NCBI GenBank assembly: GCA_017623455.1
Contig: JAGAPA010000063.1
Span: 1 to 38,281, forward strand
Source of the DNA: Clostridia bacterium
GTDB lineage: Bacteria; Bacillota; Clostridia; Christensenellales; Pumilibacteraceae
Direction: 5' to 3'
DNA: 38,281 nt
Numbering within the stretch: the stretch's first letter is position 1; the number at the start of each line of letters is the position of its first letter. Below are positions 24,253-32,697 of the stretch, piece after piece. The notes beneath the pieces were generated by a model. It was given only the letters and a program-made list of their open reading frames with translations. It ran no database searches and had not been told where the DNA came from. The translations under genes and the position numbers were made by a program.

Positions 24253-25413
24253 GTGGCGCACAAAGTATCCGTAATGGATTTCGGATCCGAAAAAATTTCC
24301 GTTTTCGTAGGCGAAAGGGGACTGAACAACACAATCAGAGTCATTGGTGTGGGAGTACGAGAGTATTCCGGTTTTATCGATGGCGAAATTCTGGAACCTC
24401 TTAAGCTTAAAGAGGCAATGGAGGGTGCGATTGCCGATGCGCAGGACGTGTGGGGACAAAAAATAGAGAGCTTGTATCTTGGTGTGCCCAGTGATTTTTG
24501 CGTTACGGCATGCAAAACGCTTTCGCTTAATTTCAAGAAAAAGCACAAGGTGACGCAGTACGATATTCAGGACTTGTACAACAGCTGTGACGATTTTGAC
24601 AAAGAGAACGATTATGAGATAATCAACGTTACCCCAATATACTTTATGCTTGACAGCGACAGACGGCTTATGGATCCCGAGGGTCAAACGACAACTTCTC
24701 TTACCGCTATGGTAAGCTTTGTGCTTGCCGAAAAACGTTTTACCGAGCCTATGCGTGAGATTTTGAAGGGCGTAGGCATCAACGAAGTGGGATTTTCATC
24801 CACCGCGCTTGCTCAGCTTTTATATCTTTTCCCCTCGCAAAAACGGGATTCGGGAGTTGTACTTGTAGACGTCGGATATCTTACTACGGAAGTAATTGTT
24901 GCAAAGGGCGACGGAATACTGTGTATGAAGAGCTTTGCAAACGGCGGTGCCAATATTACCGCGGATATTTCCACTTGTCTTGACGTTCCGTTCAAGCAGG
25001 CGGAAAAAATCAAGCGCAAGCTCATGCTTTCTTTGGCTACGGAAAGCCATGAGATTTACGAGTTTGAACTAAACGGGAAACCTGAGTACGTGTCTAAAAA
25101 ATCGGTAAACGAGATTGCAACGGAGCGTATTAAGATCATTGCAAGAGGAATCGAAAAGTGCATAGCGCGTTGCGAATACGAGTATCCCGATTATACACCT
25201 TACAGCATTACGGGCGGAGGCATTGCGTTTATCAGAGGCGCAAAGGAAATAGTTGCGTCCGTAACGGGTAAGAAGACCGAAATAGTTGCGCCCACCGCGC
25301 CTTTAGCTGAAAGACCCAACCTTTCCGCGCCTTGGTCGCTTATGGATATGGCTATAGCCGAGGATTTCGGTAAAAAGTCGTTCTGGAACAAAATTTTCAA
25401 AAAAGCCGAATAA
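24253..25413 (+). CDS. ftsA: FtsA, actin-like membrane tether of the Z-ring
   Basis: An actin-fold ATPase that binds the FtsZ tail and anchors it to the membrane. The 386 residues begin KVSVMDFGSEKISVFVG (phosphate-1 loop) and include VVLVDVGYLTTEVIVAKG (phosphate-2), FANGGANITADIS, an ITGGGIAFIRGAKE nucleotide-binding segment and a C-terminal amphipathic helix (KKSFWNKIFKKAE) that would insert in the membrane. The start is GTG 24253, seven bases after GGAG. Sequence is divergent from the Bacillus protein, but location next to ftsZ is decisive. Confidence 0.92.
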   Translation: MAHKVSVMDFGSEKISVFVGERGLNNTIRVIGVGVREYSGFIDGEILEPLKLKEAMEGAIADAQDVWGQKIESLYLGVPSDFCVTACKTLSLNFKKKHKVTQYDIQDLYNSCDDFDKENDYEIINVTPIYFMLDSDRRLMDPEGQTTTSLTAMVSFVLAEKRFTEPMREILKGVGINEVGFSSTALAQLLYLFPSQKRDSGVVLVDVGYLTTEVIVAKGDGILCMKSFANGGANITADISTCLDVPFKQAEKIKRKLMLSLATESHEIYEFELNGKPEYVSKKSVNEIATERIKIIARGIEKCIARCEYEYPDYTPYSITGGGIAFIRGAKEIVASVTGKKTEIVAPTAPLAERPNLSAPWSLMDMAIAEDFGKKSFWNKIFKKAE

Positions 25414-25444
25414 AGATTTTAGAAAGAACAGTTAGGAGAACAAT

Positions 25445-26581
25445 ATGGAATTTAGTAAAACAATGTTAAGATTGCCCGCAGTTATCAAAGTTATTGGTAT
25501 AGGCGGTGCCGGAAATAATGCAGTAAACAGAATGATAGACGCAGGTATTAAGAGCGCGCAGTTCATCGCCGTTAATACCGACCTTCAGGATCTTACTATG
25601 TCGAAAGCTCAAACTCGTATTCAGATAGGAGATAAGCTTACTCACGGACAGGGCGCAGGCGCAGATCCCGAAAAAGGACAGAAATCCGCAGAAGAAAGCA
25701 GACTTGCTATTTCCGATGCAATAAAGGATGCCGACCTCGTGTTTATTACTGCAGGTATGGGCGGAGGCACGGGAACGGGAGCAGCTCCCGTAATTGCAAG
25801 CATTGCCAAAGAAATGGGTAAGCTTACCGTAGCCGTTGTTACTAAGCCGTTCAGATTTGAAGGTACGCCCAGAATGACCAATGCGGAAATCGGTATCGCA
25901 AACCTCAGTAAAGTAGTAGATACTCTTATCGTTATTCCCAACGAAAAGCTTATGCAGTTTGCTTCCAAGATTCCCATCAACGAAGCATTCAGACATGCAG
26001 ACGATGTTCTTAGAGAAGGAATTCAGGGTATTTCGGATCTTATCGTAACGCCTTCTACCATCAACCTTGACTTTGCAGACGTAAGAACGGTTATGCACAA
26101 CAGCGGTGTCGCGCACATGGGAATAGGAAGAGCAAAGGGCGACAAGAGAACGGTAGAAGCGGTTAAGCAAGCGGTATTCAGTCCCCTTCTCGAAACGTCT
26201 ATAGAGGGCGCAAGCAAGATTATTCTCAATATTATGGGTTCTACCGATATGACCTTGGATGAGATTCAGGAAGCAACCGATCTTGTTCGTAGCGTTGTTC
26301 AGCCGGGCGCAAACATCATATTCGGCGCGGATATCAGAGATAATATGGAAAACGAGTTTGTCGTAACCATTATCGCAACCGGCTTCAATCACCAGAATAT
26401 CCCCCCGGAGCAAAGACCGGCAGTAGCGCCTAAGCAGGAGGAGCAGGTTCGTCCTACTACAACCGTGCAACAGCCTGTACAGCAACCTCAGCCCCAAAGT
26501 TCGGGACTTGGCGGTTCTACAAGGGTTGCAATCGACGACGATCTCCCCGAGTTCCTAAAGCGTCTCAGTCGCAGACAATAA
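25445..26581 (+). CDS. ftsZ: FtsZ, tubulin-like division GTPase
   Basis: FtsZ polymerises with GTP into the ring that recruits the divisome. The 378-residue product shows [19 protein letters not shown] residues at the N-terminus ([16 protein letters not shown]), the tubulin signature [11 protein letters not shown], the [13 protein letters not shown] [17 protein letters not shown] and a T7-loop region (TINLDFADV). A Gln/Pro-rich linker follows and the tail ends [15 protein letters not shown], the conserved peptide that binds FtsA and SepF. Length is normal. AGGAGA precedes ATG 25445. Confidence 0.98.
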   Translation: MEFSKTMLRLPAVIKVIGIGGAGNNAVNRMIDAGIKSAQFIAVNTDLQDLTMSKAQTRIQIGDKLTHGQGAGADPEKGQKSAEESRLAISDAIKDADLVFITAGMGGGTGTGAAPVIASIAKEMGKLTVAVVTKPFRFEGTPRMTNAEIGIANLSKVVDTLIVIPNEKLMQFASKIPINEAFRHADDVLREGIQGISDLIVTPSTINLDFADVRTVMHNSGVAHMGIGRAKGDKRTVEAVKQAVFSPLLETSIEGASKIILNIMGSTDMTLDEIQEATDLVRSVVQPGANIIFGADIRDNMENEFVVTIIATGFNHQNIPPEQRPAVAPKQEEQVRPTTTVQQPVQQPQPQSSGLGGSTRVAIDDDLPEFLKRLSRRQ

Positions 26582-26588
26582 CTTCAAT

Positions 26589-26622
26589 AGCACAGGCTTA
26601 AGTTTTACCGAATGCCTGTGCT
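26589..26622 (+). terminator. Terminator after ftsZ
   Basis: AGCACAGGC (26589-26597) and GCCTGTGCT (26614-26622) form a perfect 9-bp stem, followed by TTATATCATTT. The T-tract is imperfect. Confidence 0.7.
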
Positions 26623-26631
26623 TTATATCAT

Positions 26632-26659
26632 TTAACTGGTTTTCAGAATATAATATACT
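26632..26659 (+). promoter_or_regulatory. Possible promoter of the FAD oxidoreductase
   Basis: TTAACT (26632-26637) and TATACT (26654-26659) with a 16-bp spacer, 28 bases before ATG 26687. Confidence 0.4.
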
Positions 26660-26686
26660 TAAACGCAATAAAAGAGGAATAATGTT

Positions 26687-27934
26687 ATGATTTTTACCGA
26701 AAACATCAAAGAAGTAGGAGAATGGGATATTCTCGTTGCAGGTGGAGGCGTTGCAGGTGTTGCCGCAGCCGTTTCGGGAGCAAGAGCAGGGAAAAGTGTT
26801 GTTCTTATCGAAAAAACTGTAAATTTGGGCGGTCTTGCCACTAACGGGCTGATAAATTTATTCGTGCCCATGTGTAACGGAAGAGGTACTCAGATTATAT
26901 TCGGACTTTGTGATGAACTGCTCAAGCTTTCGTACAAATACGGCTGGACGTCAATGAATGATAGCTGGAAAAACGGCTATGAGGTAAAAAACGGCAGAAT
27001 GGTAGCCCATTATTCCCCTGCTATTTTTTCGCTTGCAATGGTCGAACTTTTAAGAAAGGAAGGTGTAACGCTCTATCTTGATACCGTGCTTGATAACGCA
27101 GTTGTAAACAACGGAAAGATAGATGGTGTAATAATTACCAGTAAGTCAGGCAGAGAGTATATCAAAGCAAAAATGTTCGTGGACGCTACGGGAGATGCCG
27201 ACCTTCTGTATAGGGCAGGAGTTCCTACAGCAGACGGAAAAAATTACTTTACGTATGCGGCAAAGGGAATAAATAAGGATACTGTAAAAAGGTATATAGA
27301 AACAAACAAAATGCATACTATGTACCGCAATTGTATGGGCGGTACTGCAAATCTGTACGGCGGAAATCATCCTGAGGGCAGAAAGTTTTACGTTGGCGTA
27401 ACAAAGGAAGATGTTACCGAGTATATAACCGATAACCAAATGGTTCTGCTCGAAAATATTAAGGGAATGAATCCCGATGAGTTTGACCTTACCGTGCTTC
27501 CGTCTATGCCACAGTTTAGAACAACCCGAAGATTGGATGGAGATGCAACGTTTACGGTGGATGATGCATACAAGCATAAAGATGACAGTATATGTGCAAT
27601 ATGCGATTTTGACCGCAAGGACTATCTGTACGAGGTTCCGTTTGCCTCGCTTGTAAAAACAGGCTATAAAAACGTTATATCTTCAGGCAGATGCACGTCA
27701 GCTATAGGGTACGGCTGGGACGTTGTTCGAGTAATTCCGCCCGCAATCCTTACAGGTCAGGCAGCAGGCGAGGCTTGTGCTCTTGCAATCGAATCCAACA
27801 AGCCCATATACGCCGTGGATATAAAAACTCTTCAAGCAAGGCTTGAAAAGAATAACGTCATAATCCACTTTGACGATGCCCTTATTCCCAAAGAGCAGGC
27901 TGACGAGCCAAAAGAGGATAACGGACATTTCTGA
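26687..27934 (+). CDS. FAD-dependent oxidoreductase (FAD_oxidored family)
   Basis: A 415-residue flavoprotein. Residues 14-45 form the dinucleotide-binding fold (ILVAGGGVAGVAAAVSGARA, followed by VVLIEK), then GGLATNGLINLFVP, a second FAD contact (FVDATGDADLLYRAG) and a C-terminal RCTSAIGYGWDVVRVIPPA segment closing the FAD site. This matches the broad FAD_oxidored/PF12831 type; the substrate is unknown. GAGG precedes the ATG. It sits alone between ftsZ and spoIIGA with terminators on both sides, so it is probably an insertion into the conserved ftsZ-spoIIGA order. Confidence 0.85.
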   Translation: MIFTENIKEVGEWDILVAGGGVAGVAAAVSGARAGKSVVLIEKTVNLGGLATNGLINLFVPMCNGRGTQIIFGLCDELLKLSYKYGWTSMNDSWKNGYEVKNGRMVAHYSPAIFSLAMVELLRKEGVTLYLDTVLDNAVVNNGKIDGVIITSKSGREYIKAKMFVDATGDADLLYRAGVPTADGKNYFTYAAKGINKDTVKRYIETNKMHTMYRNCMGGTANLYGGNHPEGRKFYVGVTKEDVTEYITDNQMVLLENIKGMNPDEFDLTVLPSMPQFRTTRRLDGDATFTVDDAYKHKDDSICAICDFDRKDYLYEVPFASLVKTGYKNVISSGRCTSAIGYGWDVVRVIPPAILTGQAAGEACALAIESNKPIYAVDIKTLQARLEKNNVIIHFDDALIPKEQADEPKEDNGHF

Positions 27935-28010
27935 TTGTAAAACATAACTATATAGTAAAGAAAAAGCATTTTCTTTACTAAAACACCGAAAAATCACAAA
28001 AAAAATCGCA

Positions 28011-28055
28011 AAAATATCGTAGTGATAAGCGTATTCCACTACGATATTTTTATTT
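28011..28055. terminator. Strong hairpin terminator after the FAD oxidoreductase
   Basis: AAAATATCGTAGTG (28011-28024) and CACTACGATATTTT (28037-28050) form a perfect 14-bp stem with a 12-nt loop. T-rich sequence follows and A-rich sequence precedes, so it can work in both directions. The rest of 27935-28287 holds no gene; it has a small hairpin GGAAGG/CCTTCC near 28160-28178 and the spoIIGA regulatory region. Confidence 0.85.
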
Positions 28056-28196
28056 TATCAAAACAGAAGAACTACAATTTCCCCATATCGGATCCAACGA
28101 CACGAATGTCATTTAGAGCATAGAGGGAATAATAAAATGCCGTTACTGTTTTATTGTAGGGAAGGGATCGTCCTTCCGCTTTAGGTTTTCACCCGA

Positions 28197-28281
28197 TTTG
28201 ACAAACTGAAAATTTTTATAAGCGTGAGAAATGTTTTTTATATATAAACTGAAAGATTTTGCACACGAAAAATACTAAACT
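28197..28281 (+). promoter_or_regulatory. spoIIGA control region with possible Spo0A box
   Basis: TTTGACAAA at 28197-28205 matches the reverse complement of the Spo0A box at all but one core position. AAACTGAAA occurs twice (28203 and 28246) followed by (A/G)(A/T)TTTT. A -10-like TAAACT (28276-28281) lies six bases before ATG 28288 and has no good -35 at 17 bp, as expected for an activator-dependent promoter. In Bacillus spoIIG is Spo0A-activated; the rest is inference. Confidence 0.4.
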
Positions 28282-28287
28282 ATACGT

Positions 28288-29103
28288 ATGGTTATTTACG
28301 TGGAATATTTGATACTGAACAATTTCTGTATCACCTATCTTATATGTGATCTGAGTTACGTCGTTACAATGCGAAAAAAAAGCAGAGTTCGGGCGGTAAT
28401 AGCTTCAATAATAGCAACGGTTACGTCTTTTTTATACCTGTTTTTAACAGATCAGATTGTAGCAACTTACATACTTAAAGCCGTGCTATGGATAGTTCTT
28501 AGCCTTATTTTATACCTTAAAAAACAAAACGTATTTCTTTCCGCGCTCGTGTTTTTACTGACCACCATGCTTATAGGCGGAGCAATAACCTTTGTTTCCA
28601 CGGTACTTACGCCGGCGCAAGACGCAGTGGGCGGAAGAGTGGATTTTACCTTTCCGATAGGAGTATTGGTGATTTTGGGATACGTTTTTGCGTTTGTTAT
28701 AAAACGTGTGAGTATTGCGCTTTTGAAGAATAAGACGAGCGCAGATCTTATCCGTACGGTAAAAATAGGGGTAAACGGCAAAACCTTGATCCTTAAGGGT
28801 TTTGTGGATACGGGTAACAGACTTATTGACGGAAAGAGCGGTTTACCCGTGGTGATAGTTAAGGCTTCTGCAGTAATCGAGGCTTTTTCGCCTGCAATGT
28901 TTGCAAGCCTTATCGAAAAAGGACGAAGCGGTAACTGTATAAGCTACACGACAGTTACGGGCGGTGTGAACAGAATTATGCTGATATACCCCGAACTATT
29001 CGTGATAGAAGGCAAAAAAGACAGTGCCGACGTGGCTGTCGGTATTAGTTTTGGCGGATTTTACGGTGACTATGACGTTATTCTGCATCCGTCAATCGTA
29101 TAA
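28288..29103 (+). CDS. spoIIGA: Sporulation sigma-E processing peptidase SpoIIGA
   Basis: A membrane-bound aspartic protease that cleaves pro-sigma-E in the mother cell. The 271 residues comprise an N-terminal half with about five membrane segments (residues 5-150, starting VEYLILNNFCITYLI) and a C-terminal protease domain with the catalytic GFVDTGNRLIDGKSGLP motif. The DTGN aspartate is the family hallmark. The following gene is sigE, as in Bacillus and Clostridia. No ribosome-binding site precedes ATG 28288, suggesting a leaderless or weakly translated mRNA. Confidence 0.94.
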   Translation: MVIYVEYLILNNFCITYLICDLSYVVTMRKKSRVRAVIASIIATVTSFLYLFLTDQIVATYILKAVLWIVLSLILYLKKQNVFLSALVFLLTTMLIGGAITFVSTVLTPAQDAVGGRVDFTFPIGVLVILGYVFAFVIKRVSIALLKNKTSADLIRTVKIGVNGKTLILKGFVDTGNRLIDGKSGLPVVIVKASAVIEAFSPAMFASLIEKGRSGNCISYTTVTGGVNRIMLIYPELFVIEGKKDSADVAVGISFGGFYGDYDVILHPSIV

Positions 29104-29179
29104 GTTGTTGGAAAAACAGTAAAAAATACGGATATTATAGTATCCTACCGCGATTTATTAATAGATAAAGGAGTAAATA

Positions 29180-29890
29180 ATGATAAGGTTAATACAAAAA
29201 ATAAAACAGTTTTTCATCAAACTTTGGGCAAAGCGCAACGTGTTGTTTTTCATTTCCTCGCAAGAAGCGTTGCCCACGCCTCTTAGCGTAAGTGAGGAGA
29301 AAGAAGTAATGGAAATGCTCAAAACCGACAGGAAAAACGAAGCTAAAACTATGCTTATAGAGCGAAACCTCAGGCTTGTAGTATACATTGCGAGAAAGTT
29401 TGAAAATAGCGGAAACGATCTTGAAGACTTGATTTCAATCGGCTCGCTTGGGCTTATAAAGGCGGTTAACAGCTTCGATCCCGACAAAAATATCAAGCTT
29501 GCCACTTACGCCTCGCGCTGTATCGAAAACGAGATCTTGATGCAATTGAGAAAAAGCGTCAGGACAAAGTGCGAGATATCATTTGACGAACCGCTCAACG
29601 TGGATTATGAGGGAAACGAATTGCTCGTCAGCGATATTTTGGGAACAGATCCTGACGTTGTGAGTAAAAATCTTGAAACCGAAATAGAAAAACAGCTCTT
29701 ACATAATGCAATAGAAAAACTCAATAACCGCGAGAAAAATATAATGACGTTGCGGTTTGGCTTGGGCGGAAACGAAGAAAAAACCCAAAAGGAGGTAGCA
29801 GACCTTCTGGGAATTTCACAATCCTATATATCACGACTGGAGAAAAAAATTATAATCAGGCTAAAAAAAGAAATGGCAAAAGTACTCTAA
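29180..29890 (+). CDS. sigE: Pro-sigma-E, mother-cell sporulation sigma factor
   Basis: Early mother-cell sigma factor made as an inactive precursor. The 236 residues begin with a hydrophobic/basic pro-sequence (residues 1-24). FF followed by [12 protein letters not shown] matches the known cleavage region, so SpoIIGA probably cuts near Phe24-Ile25. Region 2 is seen in [16 protein letters not shown] and [20 protein letters not shown], and region 4.2 in [26 protein letters not shown] precedes ATG 29180. It follows spoIIGA by 76 bases; the usual downstream sigG is present but inverted. Confidence 0.96.
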   Translation: MIRLIQKIKQFFIKLWAKRNVLFFISSQEALPTPLSVSEEKEVMEMLKTDRKNEAKTMLIERNLRLVVYIARKFENSGNDLEDLISIGSLGLIKAVNSFDPDKNIKLATYASRCIENEILMQLRKSVRTKCEISFDEPLNVDYEGNELLVSDILGTDPDVVSKNLETEIEKQLLHNAIEKLNNREKNIMTLRFGLGGNEEKTQKEVADLLGISQSYISRLEKKIIIRLKKEMAKVL

Positions 29891-29938
29891 AAGAGATTTT
29901 GCCATAATAAAATATCAATAGTTGAGAAAATTTCATGA

Positions 29939-30712
29939 CTAACTCATAGCTTTTAATAAACTGGATTTTGCATTTTTTTCCAGTCTTGAAACTTGTGCTT
30001 GCGAAATTCCTATTTCTTCGGATATTTCCGTTTGAGTCTTGCCTTGATAGTACCGCATAAGCAAGATGTTGCGTTCCTTTTCCGAAAGCTCTTGCATTGC
30101 TTGTTGCATGCTTATATTTTCAATCCATTTTTCGTCTGTATTTTTTACGTCGCTTATCTGGTCCATAACAAGCGTGGTTTCGTTGCCGTCGTGATATATC
30201 GGTTCAAAAAGCGAAATTGGGTCGGATATTGCGTCCATAGCGTCGTTAACTTTCTTAAGCGGAATGTTCAGCGTACACGCGATTTCCTCGTTGCTTGCCT
30301 CTCGATGTTCGGTCTTTTCAATCGACTGCTTGGCTTGAATAACCGAGTATGCAACATCGCGTAGCGATCTGCTTACTCTTACGGCGGAGCTATCTCTCAG
30401 GTGTCGCCTGATCTCGCCGATTATCATGGGAACAGCGTACGTGGAAAATTTGAGATTAAGCGAAGGATCGAAGTTATCCATTGATTTGATAAGCCCCACA
30501 AATCCCACCTGAAACAAATCTTCGGCGCAATCTTTTTTTCCGTAGTATTTTTGTATAACGGACAGTACGAGCCTTGTATTGGCAAGCAGAAACTCATCAC
30601 GGGCATCTTTATCTCCGTTTTGAGCCTTTTTCAGCAATACGTTGCTGTCATTTTGTGACAATTGCGGTAAAGACGAGGTGTCTATTCCGCAAATTTTAAC
30701 TCTTGTAGACAT
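29939..30712 (-). CDS. sigG: Sigma-G, late forespore sigma factor
   Basis: Late forespore sigma factor. The 257-residue product starts MSTRVKICGIDTSSLP, the classic SigG N-terminus, followed by LANTRLVLSVIQKYYG, EDLFQVGFVGLIKSMDNFD, KFSTYAVPMIIGEIRRHLRD and RVSRSLRDVAYSVIQ. Region 4.2 is QTEISEEIGISQAQVSRLEKNA. ATG 30712 has a strong AAGGAGG; the longer frame from 30763 is rejected. In most Firmicutes sigG lies directly downstream of sigE on the same strand; here it is inverted and convergent with sigE, so it cannot be read from the spoIIG operon. Confidence 0.96.
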   Translation of the reverse strand: MSTRVKICGIDTSSLPQLSQNDSNVLLKKAQNGDKDARDEFLLANTRLVLSVIQKYYGKKDCAEDLFQVGFVGLIKSMDNFDPSLNLKFSTYAVPMIIGEIRRHLRDSSAVRVSRSLRDVAYSVIQAKQSIEKTEHREASNEEIACTLNIPLKKVNDAMDAISDPISLFEPIYHDGNETTLVMDQISDVKNTDEKWIENISMQQAMQELSEKERNILLMRYYQGKTQTEISEEIGISQAQVSRLEKNAKSSLLKAMS

Positions 30713-30732
30713 TAAAAAATCCTCCTTGCATG

Positions 30733-30761
30733 CATTATTTCCCTTTGCATGAAAATTATTC
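30733..30761 (-). promoter_or_regulatory. Possible sigma-F/sigma-G-type promoter of sigG
   Basis: On the minus strand GAATA (30761-30757), a 14-bp spacer and GGAAATAATG (30742-30733) partially fit forespore promoter consensus (the -10 resembles sigma-F GGNRANANT). The start would lie about 15 bases ahead of sigG. Weak, because the spacer and one position are off. Confidence 0.3.
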
Positions 30762-30813
30762 ATTTCGTAATTTTATTTTATTTGCGTGCATATAAATTTT
30801 GTGAGGTGAAAAA

Positions 30814-31254
30814 ATGACAACTGGAAAGGATATGACTTTTACGGAGCTTAGGTCAAAAGATCTTATAAATTCGTCTGACGGAAAAAGATTGGGGAAAGCT
30901 TGCGATATAGTGTTTGACAGTGTGACGGGCAAAATTCGCGGAATAGTAGCGCCATACGGTAAAAAATCGTATTTTGGCAAAGGTCAGGATATTTTTATAC
31001 CGTTTAAGTGTATTTTGAAAATCGGAGAAGATATTGTGCTTGTGGACGTTAATTGTCAGGACCTGAAGCACCCCGACGGCATACCGCAAGGAATTCCGCC
31101 CCATCCTTCGCACCGCCCCGATTGCGTGCCACCGTGTCCATCACCGTGTCCGCCACCGCCCAAACCGTGTGACGTAGAACCGCAAAAACCCGATTGCGAC
31201 TTAAGATGTGAGAAATGTATGCTGTTTGACTGCGCATACAGATGGAAAAAATAA
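30814..31254 (+). CDS. YlmC/YmxH-type PRC-barrel protein with Pro/Cys-rich tail
   Basis: A 146-residue protein. Residues about 7-85 match the YlmC/YmxH sporulation-associated PRC-barrel family (FTELRSKDLINSSDGKRLGKACDIVFD, IRGIVAPYGK, IFIPFKCILKIGEDIVLVDV). Known members stop at about 80-95 residues; this one adds some 55 residues rich in proline and cysteine (for example VPPCPSPCPPPPKPC, with eight cysteines in the tail). Such a tail could bind metal or be cross-linked in the coat; that is speculation. GAGGTG precedes ATG 30814. It is divergent from sigG. Confidence 0.82.
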   Translation: MTTGKDMTFTELRSKDLINSSDGKRLGKACDIVFDSVTGKIRGIVAPYGKKSYFGKGQDIFIPFKCILKIGEDIVLVDVNCQDLKHPDGIPQGIPPHPSHRPDCVPPCPSPCPPPPKPCDVEPQKPDCDLRCEKCMLFDCAYRWKK

Positions 31255-31272
31255 CTAAAATTAAAAACTTTG

Positions 31273-31301
31273 TTGACAAATCTCTTATAAAAAGGTATAA
31301 T
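31273..31301 (+). promoter_or_regulatory. Sigma-A promoter of nrdR
   Basis: Perfect TTGACA (31273-31278) and TATAAT (31296-31301) with a 17-bp spacer; leader of about 22 nt. Confidence 0.9.
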
Positions 31302-31329
31302 AGTAACAATAAATATAAGAGGTATTACC

Positions 31330-31791
31330 ATGAAGTGCATTTTTTGCGGATATATCGACAGTAAAGTAATCGATTCCAGATCTACCGACGACGATACCAG
31401 TATCAGACGCAGACGCGAGTGTCTTAAGTGCGGAAAGAGGTTTACAACTTACGAGGTTATCGAAAACACCCCCGTTCTCGTTGTAAAGAACGACGGAACC
31501 CGTCAAACGTTCGACGTAAACAAGTTGAAAAACGGTATTATCAAATCGTGCGAGAAGCGCCCGGTTGCTATAAGCGATATCGAAAAGCTCGTTAACGAAA
31601 TTGAAAAGAAGGTATATAATAATTTAGAACAGGAAATTTCGTCTACGCAGATCGGCGAAATGGTTATGAGTGGGCTTAAGAATCTTGACGAAGTAGCCTA
31701 TATCCGATTCGCGTCCGTATACAGACAGTTCAGAGATGTTACGACGTTTGCTGATTTTATCAATGAGTTTGGAAATAAAGACAAAAAATAA
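31330..31791 (+). CDS. nrdR: NrdR, ribonucleotide reductase repressor
   Basis: Represses nrd genes in response to ATP/dATP. The 153 residues have an N-terminal zinc ribbon ([10 protein letters not shown] and [12 protein letters not shown], four cysteines) and an ATP-cone domain ([21 protein letters not shown], ending [10 protein letters not shown]). Length and order are canonical. An AGAGG site precedes ATG 31330. Monocistronic, with its own promoter and terminator. Confidence 0.97.
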   Translation: MKCIFCGYIDSKVIDSRSTDDDTSIRRRRECLKCGKRFTTYEVIENTPVLVVKNDGTRQTFDVNKLKNGIIKSCEKRPVAISDIEKLVNEIEKKVYNNLEQEISSTQIGEMVMSGLKNLDEVAYIRFASVYRQFRDVTTFADFINEFGNKDKK

Positions 31792-31796
31792 AAATT

Positions 31797-31843
31797 AGGA
31801 CGGTTACCGTAATTATTGTTGCGGAAATCCGTCCTTTTGTTTT
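31797..31843 (+). terminator. Terminator after nrdR
   Basis: AGGACGG (31797-31803) and CCGTCCT (31829-31835) form a perfect 7-bp stem with an inner ACCG/CGG pairing, followed by TTTGTTTT. Confidence 0.8.
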
Positions 31844-31948
31844 GTGAGTGGTTGTCAATAGTTGAGAATTTTCGATTAATTAATTTTTCTTAACCGCGTA
31901 TAAAAATTGCGTTAAAGGCAAATTACTATAAGCGGAGGAGAAACGATT

Positions 31949-32644
31949 ATGATAATTGCTCTTATAACTATTGGAATTATTGCAGTTTTACTACTGCTTG
32001 GATTACTCAGAAACGTGCTTAACGCACTTGGCGTTAATACGGTTGCCATGGTAATAATCCTTGCAGTATTGGTGGGCAGTGCCTTTATTCCATTTATTAA
32101 TATATTTGGCGTAAGGTTTGGCATTGCGGGATTTTTAGTGCCCGTTATAATAATGGGCGCGCTTGACTTTAAGATGGGCTTTACTCGGGAATTTTTGCTT
32201 AACAAGGTGTCGGCAACACTTATAGTTGCAGTAGTGCTTCCCGTCTTTTTGTTTGCATTCGGTATCAATACGGCGACAACCGTTCTTTCAACGATAGGAA
32301 TTTCTATCGTCGTTGCCGTTATTGCGTTTATGATTACCCGAACTTATGCAAGCGCAATCAGCTCGGTAATAGGCGGTATAGTTGTTGCAAACGTAATAAA
32401 TTCGCTTATTGCATACTTTACCGTGGGAACGCCCATTGTAATTGGAAGCAGTTCGGTATTCGGTCTTATTATGATATCTGTTCTCATGTGTGGAGTTGGT
32501 ATTCAGATCTTTGCATCCGTGCGTGAAAAGTTCGTATCAACGGGCGTAAGACGCAGACAGCTCAGTAGCGAAGAGGCGGAAGAAAACGAAATTGACGGCA
32601 AATATTTTGACGAATATTTCACAAATCACAACGAAGACAAATAA
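31949..32644 (+). CDS. Polytopic membrane protein, unknown function
   Basis: A 231-residue protein with about six or seven membrane segments over residues 1-190 and a charged cytoplasmic tail (RRRQLSSEEAEENEID). Segments such as VRFGIAGFLVPVIIMGAL are reminiscent of DUF1614 membrane proteins of Clostridia, but I cannot confirm membership. GGAGGAG precedes ATG 31949. It lies just upstream of der and spoIVA, a neighbourhood where clostridial genomes often carry sporulation-linked membrane proteins, so a sporulation role is possible. Confidence 0.65.
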   Translation: MIIALITIGIIAVLLLLGLLRNVLNALGVNTVAMVIILAVLVGSAFIPFINIFGVRFGIAGFLVPVIIMGALDFKMGFTREFLLNKVSATLIVAVVLPVFLFAFGINTATTVLSTIGISIVVAVIAFMITRTYASAISSVIGGIVVANVINSLIAYFTVGTPIVIGSSSVFGLIMISVLMCGVGIQIFASVREKFVSTGVRRRQLSSEEAEENEIDGKYFDEYFTNHNEDK

Positions 32645-32659
32645 ATAATACAAAAAGAT

Positions 32660-32688
32660 TAGACATTTTCTACTTTTTGTGTTAAACT
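32660..32688 (+). promoter_or_regulatory. Promoter of der
   Basis: TAGACA (32660-32665), 17-bp spacer and TAAACT (32683-32688). ATG 32698 is nine bases after the -10, so the transcript would be nearly leaderless; ATG 32689 directly abuts the -10 and is therefore an unlikely start. Confidence 0.5.
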
Positions 32689-32697
32689 ATGTGTATT

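Noticed and set aside
25466..26497. 343-codon open frame antisense to ftsZ
   Set aside because: The plus-strand product is unmistakable FtsZ; the antisense frame is a by-product of its codon usage.
29915..31868. Exact 14-base match TCAATAGTTGAGAA at 29915 and 31855
   Set aside because: A few such matches are expected by chance in 38 kb, and the flanks do not extend the similarity.
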